Source: Mucilaginibacter agri (GTDB lineage: Bacteria; Bacteroidota; Bacteroidia; Sphingobacteriales; Sphingobacteriaceae). Taken from it: a stretch of DNA of 64,000 nt. Location: NCBI RefSeq assembly GCF_009928685.1, contig NZ_WWEO01000040.1:186001-250000 (forward strand). The letters run 5' to 3'. The notes beneath the pieces are model-generated. The model saw only the letters and a program-made list of their open reading frames with translations, was not told where the DNA came from and ran no database searches. Below are positions 1 to 7,974 of the stretch, piece after piece. The first letter of the stretch is position 1; every line of letters begins with the position of its first letter. Made by a program: the position numbers and the translations under genes.

Positions 1-107
1 TGGGTAAATTGGTAGTGGACTATTAGTTTGGCGGTGTCTGCTTTTTGTGCAAATGTTGCCTTAGCTGCCAGTAGCAGAGCTGATAAAATGATATGTTTCG
101 GTTTCAT
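1..107 (-). CDS. GLPGLI family protein, N-terminal fragment cut by window edge
   Basis: Reading the minus strand from an ATG at 107 gives about 35 residues: a Sec signal peptide (MKPKHIILSALLLAAKATFA) followed by QKADTAKLIVHYQFT. The mature start closely parallels that of the complete protein encoded at 224-1171 (IPDTAKLVIQYQFIH), so this is the 5' end of a second GLPGLI-family gene, truncated only by the window boundary. The two are in the same orientation and about 115 bases apart. The family is secreted, largely restricted to Bacteroidota, and has no established function. The rest of the gene cannot be seen. Confidence 0.75.
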   Translation of the reverse strand, partial: MKPKHIILSALLLAAKATFAQKADTAKLIVHYQFT

Positions 108-223
108 AACGTTTGATTAGTTAAGGAATAATCAAACATAACTAACTGTTTAGTTATATACAACTAATTAATTAGTTAAAAAATGTTAAAAGAAATTCGT
201 TTAGCTCGAAAGGTCTGTGTTTG

Positions 224-1171
224 CTATTTCTTTTTCCTCTCGGATAGCTCAATAGGGTTGTTAATTTTTAGAGCACTAGTCTCATCTGAATGCATTTTGG
301 CTAGCGACTGTACCATAGCGTCTGGGGGCGAAGGTACTCCGGATGCAATCATCGATGCTCTGACAAACTCTTCCGGATCTGTTTCACGTAACTTTTTAAG
401 TCGATCAAGTTCCTTTTCAGTGGTTTTAATCCCTTTTTCGGGCAGCATAATAATATACTCGGGATTTTTATAGTCTATGCCCTGCACAATTGTTGTTACA
501 CTTACACCCGGCGTTCTGGTTAGCATTGGTGCAGGTTTTCTTGCTGGGATTAGCATCGATGCTGTAATTGGTGAAATGCCGTCAAATTTAAATAATACTT
601 CATTTTTAGAGTCGGCGGCTTGTAGAATTAATCCAGGTAAGCCGTTGAGCTTCCATGGGCCAGCATGAAAAGGTAGATCGGCGCAGAACCAGGCTACATA
701 TTCGCGGCCTTTAAAATGGGTGCTCGCTTTTTGGCAATTATAACCTCCAATGTTTAAGGTATCTTTAGCTATTCTCCATACGGGAGAACTAGCAGATTCT
801 TCAATTAGGTAAGTATTAAAGACAACTTCTTTTCGATAGGTTTTGTGCTCGTTTAAATAATAGAACCACTCCGTTGTTGAGTTCGACGACATAGTTGTAG
901 CGTTTGAAAAATATGCGCCTGCAGTCCCCTGTTTTAATAGGTTTGCCTGTAGCATCTCAAGCCTCCGCCTGCGATCCAGGCTTTTGTATACACTAGCGTT
1001 GCGACCGACGAGCATCATCATATTTTCGGTGTAGGGTTTGTCTCTGTTCATGGTATCGCACACATGAATAAACTGATACTGAATTACAAGTTTAGCCGTA
1101 TCGGGTATTTGCGCTATCGCGGTTCTGAAAAGTGTTAGTAAGGCGAGTAAAATCGCCGTTGATGATTTCAT
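224..1171 (-). CDS. GLPGLI family protein (secreted, unknown function)
   Basis: The 315-residue protein begins with a signal peptide (about residues 1-20, cleavage after FRTAIA) and contains the signature GPWKLNGLPGLI in its middle, which names the family. Family members are usually 230-320 residues, so this one is full length. The mature N-terminus holds the typical DTAKLVIQYQF strand. The tail (about residues 250-315) is rich in Lys and Glu and looks poorly ordered. It is probably periplasmic or exported, with no known substrate. It lies upstream of a partial paralogue in the same direction, indicating tandem duplication. Family membership is clear; function is not known. Confidence 0.88.
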   Translation of the reverse strand: MKSSTAILLALLTLFRTAIAQIPDTAKLVIQYQFIHVCDTMNRDKPYTENMMMLVGRNASVYKSLDRRRRLEMLQANLLKQGTAGAYFSNATTMSSNSTTEWFYYLNEHKTYRKEVVFNTYLIEESASSPVWRIAKDTLNIGGYNCQKASTHFKGREYVAWFCADLPFHAGPWKLNGLPGLILQAADSKNEVLFKFDGISPITASMLIPARKPAPMLTRTPGVSVTTIVQGIDYKNPEYIIMLPEKGIKTTEKELDRLKKLRETDPEEFVRASMIASGVPSPPDAMVQSLAKMHSDETSALKINNPIELSERKKK

Positions 1172-1496
1172 GATTTAGGTTAATTTTCCTATTAAACCAA
1201 AAACTTAGTCATTTATTATTTCGCGACAAATTTTTGTATGGTATTACTGTAGGAGGAGAGTTGTTTGATAATCAATGTTTTGATGGTTGTTCAATGCAAA
1301 TCAATTAACGCATTATCAATACCTGTGTATAATTTATATACGTTACAAATTGTACTACGGTAGCCATTATGTTACATTAGCAACTATATTTATCGGCAAT
1401 AGCGAGAGCCATTTATTCGGGCTAAAAATAAGGTGATGTGTGTGAGTGGTTTGTTCCGGATGGGCTTTACGAGGCATCACTTAAACGCATTAAACT
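1172..1496. promoter_or_regulatory. Divergent intergenic region upstream of cydAB with TTGAT/ATCAA half-sites
   Basis: This 325-base AT-rich gap separates the GLPGLI gene from cydA. It contains no plausible ORF. Between 1265 and 1304 there is a cluster of half-sites: TTGATAATCAA (1265-1275, arms TTGAT/ATCAA with one base between), TTGAT (1280-1284), TTCAA (1290-1294) and ATCAA (1300-1304). Such half-sites resemble Crp/Fnr-type operators, which often control bd oxidases, but none shows the canonical TTGAT-N4-ATCAA spacing. A weak -7-like element TATATTTA lies at 1385-1392. The regulatory role is inference. Confidence 0.3.
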
Positions 1497-2825
1497 ATGG
1501 ATAATTTTTTAGCCGCCCGTTCGCAAATGGCCGTTTCATTGGGCTTTCACATTGTGTTTTCGTGTATCGGTATGGTTATGCCGTTTTTTATGGCGGTGGC
1601 CCACTTTTTATGGTTGCGAACCGGTAACGAAAACTATAAGAATATCACCAAGGCCTGGAGCAAGGGCGTTGCCATATTTTTTGCAACCGGGGCAGTATCG
1701 GGTACCGTATTGTCTTTCGAACTAGGTTTACTGTGGCCGGAGTTTATGAAACACGCCGGACCAATCTTCGGGATGCCTTTCTCTTTAGAAGGAACTGCGT
1801 TCTTTATAGAAGCCATCGCGCTCGGTTTCTTCCTTTACGGCTGGAACACCTTTAATCGCTGGTTCCATTGGGTTACCGGGGTAGTGGTAGGGGTAAGCGG
1901 TATTGTATCGGGTATATTGGTGGTAGCGGCTAACAGCTGGATGAACAGTCCCTCGGGATTTGATTATATAAACGGTAAGTACACCAATATCGATCCAATT
2001 AAAGCTATGTTTAATGATGCCTGGTTTTCGCAAGCCCTGCACATGACCATTGCCGCATTTGCCGCAACCGGTTTTGCTGTTGCAGGCATCCATGCATTAA
2101 TGATTATCCGTAAACAGAACGTAGGGTTCCATGCTGCGGCGTTTCGTATTACCGCGATGTTTGCTGTGGTAGCAGCAATTTTGCAACCTTTAAGCGGAGA
2201 TATTTCGGCCAAATTTGTGGCAAAAAATCAACCAGCTAAGCTAGCGGCGATGGAAGCTCATTTTAAAACCCAAACTTATTCGCCATTAATTATTGGGGGC
2301 GTACCTGATACCAAAAATCAGGAAGTAAAGTATGCGGTTGAATTACCGGGTATGCTGAGTTTGATGGTGAATGACAAGTTTGACTCGGAAGTAATTGGCT
2401 TAGATAGAATACCTGTTAAAGATCAGCCGCCGGTTGCAGTTACCCATTATGCTTTTCAGATTATGGTAGCGGCTGGCATGGTGATGCTGGGCATAAGTTT
2501 ATTGTATCTACTGGCCGTATTTAAATTCAAGCAATGGCTCAGTAAAGAATGGCTATTTAAGATCTTTGTTGCGGCCACACCCTTAGGCTTCCTGGCTGTA
2601 GAGGCCGGGTGGACGGTTACAGAAGTTGGCCGCCAACCCTGGATCATCCAAGGCGTTATGCGCACTGCCGATGCCGTTACGCCGATGCCCGGTATTATGT
2701 ATTCATTCTATCTGTTTACCGTGGTATATTTTTCGCTGGCAGTAGCGGTTACATTTTTGCTGGGAAGGCAAATTAAAATGGTACCAGTAATTTACGATCA
2801 CACCAACCTAAACTTACAGTCATGA
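1497..2825 (+). CDS. cydA: Cytochrome bd quinol oxidase subunit I
   Basis: CydA (442 aa) oxidises quinol and carries haems b558, b595 and d in the inner membrane. Expected haem ligands are visible: His18 (LGFHIVFS), His182 (SQALHMTIAA) and a Met near 323 (AFQIMVAAGM). Glu98 sits in SLEGTAFF, and the family motif GRQPW is at 378-382. About nine hydrophobic segments are present. The protein is shorter than E. coli CydA (about 520 aa), so it belongs to the short-Q-loop class, which includes the cyanide-insensitive oxidases. The start ATG gives the normal N-terminus. The stop overlaps the cydB start by 4 bases (ATGA), implying translational coupling. Confidence 0.95.
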   Translation: MDNFLAARSQMAVSLGFHIVFSCIGMVMPFFMAVAHFLWLRTGNENYKNITKAWSKGVAIFFATGAVSGTVLSFELGLLWPEFMKHAGPIFGMPFSLEGTAFFIEAIALGFFLYGWNTFNRWFHWVTGVVVGVSGIVSGILVVAANSWMNSPSGFDYINGKYTNIDPIKAMFNDAWFSQALHMTIAAFAATGFAVAGIHALMIIRKQNVGFHAAAFRITAMFAVVAAILQPLSGDISAKFVAKNQPAKLAAMEAHFKTQTYSPLIIGGVPDTKNQEVKYAVELPGMLSLMVNDKFDSEVIGLDRIPVKDQPPVAVTHYAFQIMVAAGMVMLGISLLYLLAVFKFKQWLSKEWLFKIFVAATPLGFLAVEAGWTVTEVGRQPWIIQGVMRTADAVTPMPGIMYSFYLFTVVYFSLAVAVTFLLGRQIKMVPVIYDHTNLNLQS

Positions 2826-3844
2826 TCTATGTAATTATCGGTTTTTTATGGGTGTCGCTATTAATATACCTGCTGATGGGCGGGGCAGATTTTGGAGCCG
2901 GTATCCTCGAGCTGTTTACCGCTAAAGATAATAAATCGCACGTGCGTAAAACATCTTATCAAGCCATTGGCCCAATTTGGGAGGCTAATCACATGTGGCT
3001 TATCATTGCTGTAGTTATATTATTTGTTGGCTTCCCGCAGGTTTACACAACGGTTTCGGTTTATCTGCATATTCCGCTGGTTATTATGCTGATGGGGATT
3101 ATTGCCCGGGGCACAGCCTTTTCTTTCCGGAATTACGATGCTATTAAAGACAACATGCAGCGGGTGTACAACAAAATATATGTGTACTCCAGTTTTATTA
3201 CGCCTTTGTTTTTGGGGGTGATTGCAGGAAGCGCGGTTTCGCGCAAAATTGATACAGAATCAAATTCCTTCCTTTCGGCGTATGTATACGATTGGTTTAA
3301 CTGGTTCTCATTTTCGGTAGGATTCTTCACCGTTACGCTTTGCGGCTTTTTGGCTGCCATATTTTTAGTGGGCGAAGTAAAGGATGAGATTTCTAAACAA
3401 GCCTTCCGTCGTAAAGCAGTGAAAATGAATGTAGCAATGTTGATATGGGCGGTGATTTTGTTTGTAGCATCCATTGCAGATGGAATACCGCTTTTAAACT
3501 GGCTGTTCGGCAATATTATTTCGTTGCTCACCATCATTAGCGCGGCAATCGCTTTAGTGTTTTTGTGGATCGCTATTGTTAAAGACCAGGTTGCGATTAT
3601 GCGTCTGATAGCCGGGTTTATGGTTACTATGCTGCTTATTGCAGTTACTTATGCCCATTACCCAAACATCGTACTGTTAAAAAATGGGGACGAACTGTCG
3701 CTCTTAAATCATAAAGCTCCCCAAAAAACAATTGATTCGCTTGGCATAGCATTATTGATCGGCAGTTTGTTTATTTTGCCTGCATTGTTCTACCTTGTGT
3801 ATAGCTTCGGTAAAAGAAAGCACGGAACAGCACATCACAATTAA
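2822..3844 (+). CDS. cydB: Cytochrome bd quinol oxidase subunit II
   Basis: CydB (340 aa) is the structural partner of CydA in the bd oxidase. The N-terminus MIYVIIGFLWVSLLIYLLMGGADFGAGILELF contains the conserved GGADFGAG motif of the first helix, and GPIWEANHMWLI is the classic second-helix motif of CydB. Eight or nine membrane segments follow. Length matches the family. It begins inside the last codons of cydA (ATGA overlap), and no cydX-like small ORF or cydDC assembly genes follow here. A hairpin starts at its stop codon. Confidence 0.95.
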   Translation: MIYVIIGFLWVSLLIYLLMGGADFGAGILELFTAKDNKSHVRKTSYQAIGPIWEANHMWLIIAVVILFVGFPQVYTTVSVYLHIPLVIMLMGIIARGTAFSFRNYDAIKDNMQRVYNKIYVYSSFITPLFLGVIAGSAVSRKIDTESNSFLSAYVYDWFNWFSFSVGFFTVTLCGFLAAIFLVGEVKDEISKQAFRRKAVKMNVAMLIWAVILFVASIADGIPLLNWLFGNIISLLTIISAAIALVFLWIAIVKDQVAIMRLIAGFMVTMLLIAVTYAHYPNIVLLKNGDELSLLNHKAPQKTIDSLGIALLIGSLFILPALFYLVYSFGKRKHGTAHHN

Positions 3845-3884
3845 TAAAGGATATTTTAAACAACTAACCGTTGTAATCCTTTAT
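3844..3884 (+). terminator. Hairpin between cydB and the HD-PycTM gene
   Basis: Arms ATAAAGGAT (3844-3852) and ATCCTTTAT (3876-3884) are perfectly complementary, with a nested CAAC/GTTG pair (3861-3864 and 3870-3873). It begins at the last base of the cydB stop. There is no clean U-tract, so it may be a weak terminator, an attenuator or an operator for the downstream gene. Confidence 0.4.
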
Positions 3885-3910
3885 ATATACCTAAGAGCGA
3901 AATAAACTGA

Positions 3911-5155
3911 ATGAACTATCAAAAACTGGTAGATAAAATAGCCAGATATGTGGCGAAATATTTTGATGAGCACCCTCGTCCCGAATTAACGTATCACAAC
4001 TTTGAGCATACCGAATACGTGGTTAAGGCGGCCTGCAAAATAGCAGAACACTACCAGTTAAGTAATGAAGATCTGTTTATTCTCACCGCTGCAGCGTGGT
4101 TTCACGATGCCGGCTATTTGGTGCAACAGCACGAGCATGAACATTGCAGCACACGTGTAGCACAGGAGTATTTAGCTAAACACGATGTGGATCCCGCCAT
4201 TATTGATCAGGTATCAACCACAATTATGGCCACTTGTATGCCTCAAAAGCCAACTACGGTTTTAGGCCAGATTTTGTGCGATGCCGACTTATACCATCTT
4301 TCTAAGAATTCATTCAAAAAGAAAAGCGAAAGCCTTCGACAGGAATTAGAAGCGGTGCTTAACCGTACCATAACTCAGGAGCAATGGTGGCCGGATACGG
4401 TTTCCTTTATGGAGCACCATACCTACACAAGCGATTACGGCCGCAGGGTACTTGCAGACAAAAAGGCTGAGAATCTGGCATTGCTGAAAGCAGAGATTGC
4501 AGCCAATACCAAAATCGAAGAACTTCACCAAAAACATGAAGAAGAACTGAAGGCTGATGGTATAGCTACAGAGAAGGATCAACCTAAAAAGAAAAAGAAA
4601 GACCGCCCGGAGAAGGGTATCGAAACGATGTTCAGGATAACATCGAGCAATAATCAACGACTTAGTGATATGGCAGATAAAAAAGCGCATATCCTGATCA
4701 CCGTTAATTCTATTATTCTATCAGCTATTATTACGCTGGTGCTAAGGAAGCTGGACGAAAGTACTTTTTTGCTGGTTCCTTCGTCAATATTATTGCTGGT
4801 TAGTTTGGCATCTATGACGTTCTCTATCCTGGCCACAAGACCTGCCGTTCCCAACGGAACTTTTGACCAAAATGATTTGGATAACCATACTGTTAACCTT
4901 TTATTCTTCGGTAATTTTTATCGCATGGATCTCGACAAGTATGCCGACGGTATGAAAATGGTTATGGAAGATAAGGACTTTTTGTATGGTACATTGGTTA
5001 AAGATGTGTACTCGCAAGGCGCGGTTTTGGGACGAAAATATCACCTGCTCAGATACGCATACAACATTTTTATGTATGGCCTTATCGTGGCTATTGTCGC
5101 GTTCATTGTAGCCTCCGTGATCTTCCAGATGAACGGTGGCGAGTCTTACGTTTAG
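3911..5155 (+). CDS. HD-domain hydrolase fused to PycTM (Pycsar effector-like) membrane domain
   Basis: The 414-residue protein has two parts. Residues about 1-190 form an HD-superfamily phosphohydrolase domain with a full set of candidate metal ligands: His33 (FEHTEY), His65-Asp66 (WFHDAGY), His74/76/78 and Asp124 (CDADLYHL). A charged Lys/Glu-rich coiled linker (about 195-235) leads to a membrane module with the hallmark FRITSSNNQRLSDMADKKAH followed by helices at about 259-279, 287-307 and 385-405. That pattern matches DUF5706/PycTM, the membrane effector of cCMP/cUMP Pycsar phage-defence systems. No uridylate or cytidylate cyclase is adjacent. It follows cydB by 66 bases. Domain calls are recognition from motifs; a defence or nucleotide-signalling role is inference. 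Confidence 0.82.
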   Translation: MNYQKLVDKIARYVAKYFDEHPRPELTYHNFEHTEYVVKAACKIAEHYQLSNEDLFILTAAAWFHDAGYLVQQHEHEHCSTRVAQEYLAKHDVDPAIIDQVSTTIMATCMPQKPTTVLGQILCDADLYHLSKNSFKKKSESLRQELEAVLNRTITQEQWWPDTVSFMEHHTYTSDYGRRVLADKKAENLALLKAEIAANTKIEELHQKHEEELKADGIATEKDQPKKKKKDRPEKGIETMFRITSSNNQRLSDMADKKAHILITVNSIILSAIITLVLRKLDESTFLLVPSSILLLVSLASMTFSILATRPAVPNGTFDQNDLDNHTVNLLFFGNFYRMDLDKYADGMKMVMEDKDFLYGTLVKDVYSQGAVLGRKYHLLRYAYNIFMYGLIVAIVAFIVASVIFQMNGGESYV

Positions 5156-5372
5156 TGTCTAAAAGCGCGGCCGGAAACCGTATTGTCAATATTTATAGCT
5201 CCAATATCAACTCAATGTAATTGAAACGCTAATTTCAATGCAATGGACTAACCCTTGATAAACAAATTCGTAATATTATCCATCGAAACTTATTTTGCCT
5301 TGCGATAGATGATGCCGCCGTGGCGCACCCCGCTCTGAAATATGGTTTCGGAATACAATACACACCTTACTT

Positions 5373-7934
5373 ATGCGCAAAATATATACACTGATTATAG
5401 CAACGTTTGCATGGTTTTCTGTGCAGGCGCAAACTGCTCCGGGCAAAGCTTTTCCCGATAGTATTGTTGTTAAAGTACATCCCTCTTACGATAATGTAAC
5501 CGGCATACACCGTTGGCTTTTTGGCGAAAATTATCGTAAGGAGTGGGCTGCTTCGGTAAAACTTCCTGTGATACATATTTCGCAGGTTTATGGCGGTCTG
5601 CATCCGCTAAGAGAGGGCGGTGGCATGCAATCTAAATCGCTGCGATTGGTAGATAAAAGAGGCGACGAGTGGGTGATACGCAGTGTAGAGAAAACCCCCG
5701 ATAAACTATTACCAGAAGACTTTAGAGGAACCTTTGCTATCGACTGGTTAGATGACGCCATGAGCGGTCAGCACCCGTTTTCGGCCTTAGTGATGCCGCC
5801 ATTGGCCGAAGCTGCACATGTGCGCCATGCAAACCCGGTGATAGGGGTTTTAGCGTCAGACACTGCTTTGCATGAGTATAACCCGAAGTTTACCGGCCTT
5901 GTTGTTTTGCTTGAGGAGCGTGAACCGGGAGGCGAATCGGATAATACTATCAAGATGTTAAATAACCTCAAGGCCGATCATGATGTACGCTACGATGGTG
6001 ATGCTTTTTTACGTGCCCGTATGCTTGATCTGCTGGTTGCCGACTGGGACCGCCACGAAGATCAATGGCGATGGATAAGCCATAAACAGAATAAAGAGAA
6101 AATTTACGAACCTGTTCCGCGCGACCGTGATCAGGTATTCCACGTTTCCCAAGGTGTATTCCCAACCCTGGCAACTTTGCCGTGGATAGACCCCTTGCTT
6201 GATGATTTTGAAGGTGATATTCCTCGTCCCCAATACTCGTTGTTTAAAACCCGTTTTATGAGGCCATACCCCGATGCCCAGATCGGTTATGAGCATTGGA
6301 TGCAATTGGCAAATGAGTTTGTAAAAGCAGAAACTGATGAGGTATTGGAGGCTGCGCTTCGCCGCCTACCGCCCGAGGTGTACAAGATGCGCCACGATGA
6401 ATTGATAGCCAAACTTAAAAAACGTAGAGACAATGTCCCGGTTGCGATGGACGAGTACTATCATTTCGTTAATAAAAATGTCGACATCCGTACCAGCGAT
6501 AAAAACGAGCTGGTAACCATATCTGATGGGCCGAACAACGGCATGCATGTTGTAATTACCAAGCTGGATAAGAATGGCAAGCCAGGTGTAGTAATTATGG
6601 ATGCGAATTATGCTCCTGAAATTACCAGGGAAGTAAGATTATATATATCGGGAGGCGATGATAAGGTGCAGGTAAATACTAATACCTGCGACGTTAAATT
6701 ACGCATAGTTGGCGAGTATGGCAGCAAGACTTACGATGTTAAGCAAGCGAGCAATAACATAGATGTTTACAGCAGAAAAGATAGCGTGCAATTTACAGGG
6801 GATGCCAGCAGGCTGAACAGGCATTTGAGTAATGATACCTCGAATACGCATTTTGTACGAAGCAATGGCTACAACGTGTGGATGCCATTGGCAACAGGTT
6901 CTATCAACGCTGATGATGGATTTTTGTTAGGTCTGGGTTTTAAGTACACCGGTCAGGATGGCTTTCGCAAAGTACCCTACACTACGGTGCAGCAATTAAT
7001 GTTGACTCACGCTTTTGCTACCGATGCATTCCGCATTAACTACCTTGGCGAATGGACGCAGGTTATCGGGAAGGCAGATTTTACCCTAGCGGCGTTTATC
7101 AAGGCACCCAATACAGCAAACTTTTTCGGCCGTGGTAACGAAACTACACTGAATAAAGATGGCGATGACTATCGCAGGTTTTACCGCACGCGTTTTAATA
7201 CTTATGAGGTAGACCCTGCTTTACGCTGGCATTTAGGGGTTGGTAATACCATTAGCGCTGGTCCGTCATTGCAATACTATCACATGGACGAAAGTAAGAA
7301 TGCCGGCCGGCTGATCACTTTTCCGAACCGGATCAATTCGTACGACAGCACAACCGTTAATCAGAATAAAACACATTTGGGCGTTATCGTAAACTTTATC
7401 AGTAATCATAGAAATAGCCTGGTGCTGCCAAATAAGGGTTACTATTTCAGCGTTCTGTTGCAAGGATATGAGGGATTGAATGATTACGCGAAATCCTTTG
7501 CCCAGATCAAGCCTGAGTTTACTATCTATCAGAAACTGAATTCGAGCGGCACATTTGTGCTCTCGGACCGTGTTGGTGGTGGTGTGAGCATTGGTAAACC
7601 TGCGTTTTATCAATCCATGTTTTTGGGCGGCCAAGGTAACCTGTTAGGCTATTTGCAAAATCGGTTTGCAGGCCAGCATATGGTTTACAATAACCTGCAA
7701 GCCAGGTTAAAACTATTTAAGATTGCAAGCTACATTGTACCCGGCGAATTAGGTATAGGCGGGTTTTATGATGTCGGCCGGGTTTGGGTAAACGGAGAAA
7801 GCTCTAACGAATGGCACCAGGGCACAGGCGGAGGGCTTTATTTTGTGCCTGCCGGGGTAACTATTATTCAGGTATTAGCAGGGCACTCAAAGGAAGGTTG
7901 GTATCCTTATATTTCTTTTAACTTCAGGATCTGA
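5373..7934 (+). CDS. BamA/TamA-like outer-membrane barrel with kinase-like N-terminal region
   Basis: This 853-residue protein starts with a signal peptide (MRKIYTLIIATFAWFSVQA). The C-terminal ~350 residues (from about 505) are alternating amphipathic strands typical of an Omp85/BamA 16-stranded barrel, and the chain ends in YISFNFRI, a barrel-terminal pattern. The N-terminal half contains GGGMQSKSLRL (82-92), WVIRSVEK (100-107), LDLLVADWDRHEDQWRW (218-234) and PRDRDQVF (249-256). Their order resembles the nucleotide lysine, catalytic loop and metal-binding Asp of Fam20/HipA/CotH-type kinases. POTRA domains are not obvious. It is alone in its direction, with a 217-base leader. Barrel call is firm; kinase-like fold is inference. 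Confidence 0.75.
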   Translation: MRKIYTLIIATFAWFSVQAQTAPGKAFPDSIVVKVHPSYDNVTGIHRWLFGENYRKEWAASVKLPVIHISQVYGGLHPLREGGGMQSKSLRLVDKRGDEWVIRSVEKTPDKLLPEDFRGTFAIDWLDDAMSGQHPFSALVMPPLAEAAHVRHANPVIGVLASDTALHEYNPKFTGLVVLLEEREPGGESDNTIKMLNNLKADHDVRYDGDAFLRARMLDLLVADWDRHEDQWRWISHKQNKEKIYEPVPRDRDQVFHVSQGVFPTLATLPWIDPLLDDFEGDIPRPQYSLFKTRFMRPYPDAQIGYEHWMQLANEFVKAETDEVLEAALRRLPPEVYKMRHDELIAKLKKRRDNVPVAMDEYYHFVNKNVDIRTSDKNELVTISDGPNNGMHVVITKLDKNGKPGVVIMDANYAPEITREVRLYISGGDDKVQVNTNTCDVKLRIVGEYGSKTYDVKQASNNIDVYSRKDSVQFTGDASRLNRHLSNDTSNTHFVRSNGYNVWMPLATGSINADDGFLLGLGFKYTGQDGFRKVPYTTVQQLMLTHAFATDAFRINYLGEWTQVIGKADFTLAAFIKAPNTANFFGRGNETTLNKDGDDYRRFYRTRFNTYEVDPALRWHLGVGNTISAGPSLQYYHMDESKNAGRLITFPNRINSYDSTTVNQNKTHLGVIVNFISNHRNSLVLPNKGYYFSVLLQGYEGLNDYAKSFAQIKPEFTIYQKLNSSGTFVLSDRVGGGVSIGKPAFYQSMFLGGQGNLLGYLQNRFAGQHMVYNNLQARLKLFKIASYIVPGELGIGGFYDVGRVWVNGESSNEWHQGTGGGLYFVPAGVTIIQVLAGHSKEGWYPYISFNFRI

Positions 7935-7944
7935 TATAATAAGT

Positions 7945-7974
7945 AATGCTTGCGGTTATCTACCCGCAAGCATT
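7945..7974. terminator. Bidirectional terminator hairpin
   Basis: Perfect arms AATGCTTGCGG (7945-7955) and CCGCAAGCATT (7964-7974) flank an 8-base loop, followed by GTTTTA on the plus strand and an A/T-rich run on the other. The hairpin lies between the convergent barrel and MFS genes, and the MFS stop codon (7956-7958) is in its loop. Confidence 0.75.

Noticed and set aside
1265..1275. FNR box upstream of cydA
   Set aside because: The symmetric TTGAT/ATCAA pair has a 1-base spacer instead of 4, so I list it only as a low-confidence half-site cluster.
3911..5155. Complete Pycsar defence system
   Set aside because: No pyrimidine cyclase-like gene is next to it; neighbours are cydAB and an outer-membrane barrel.
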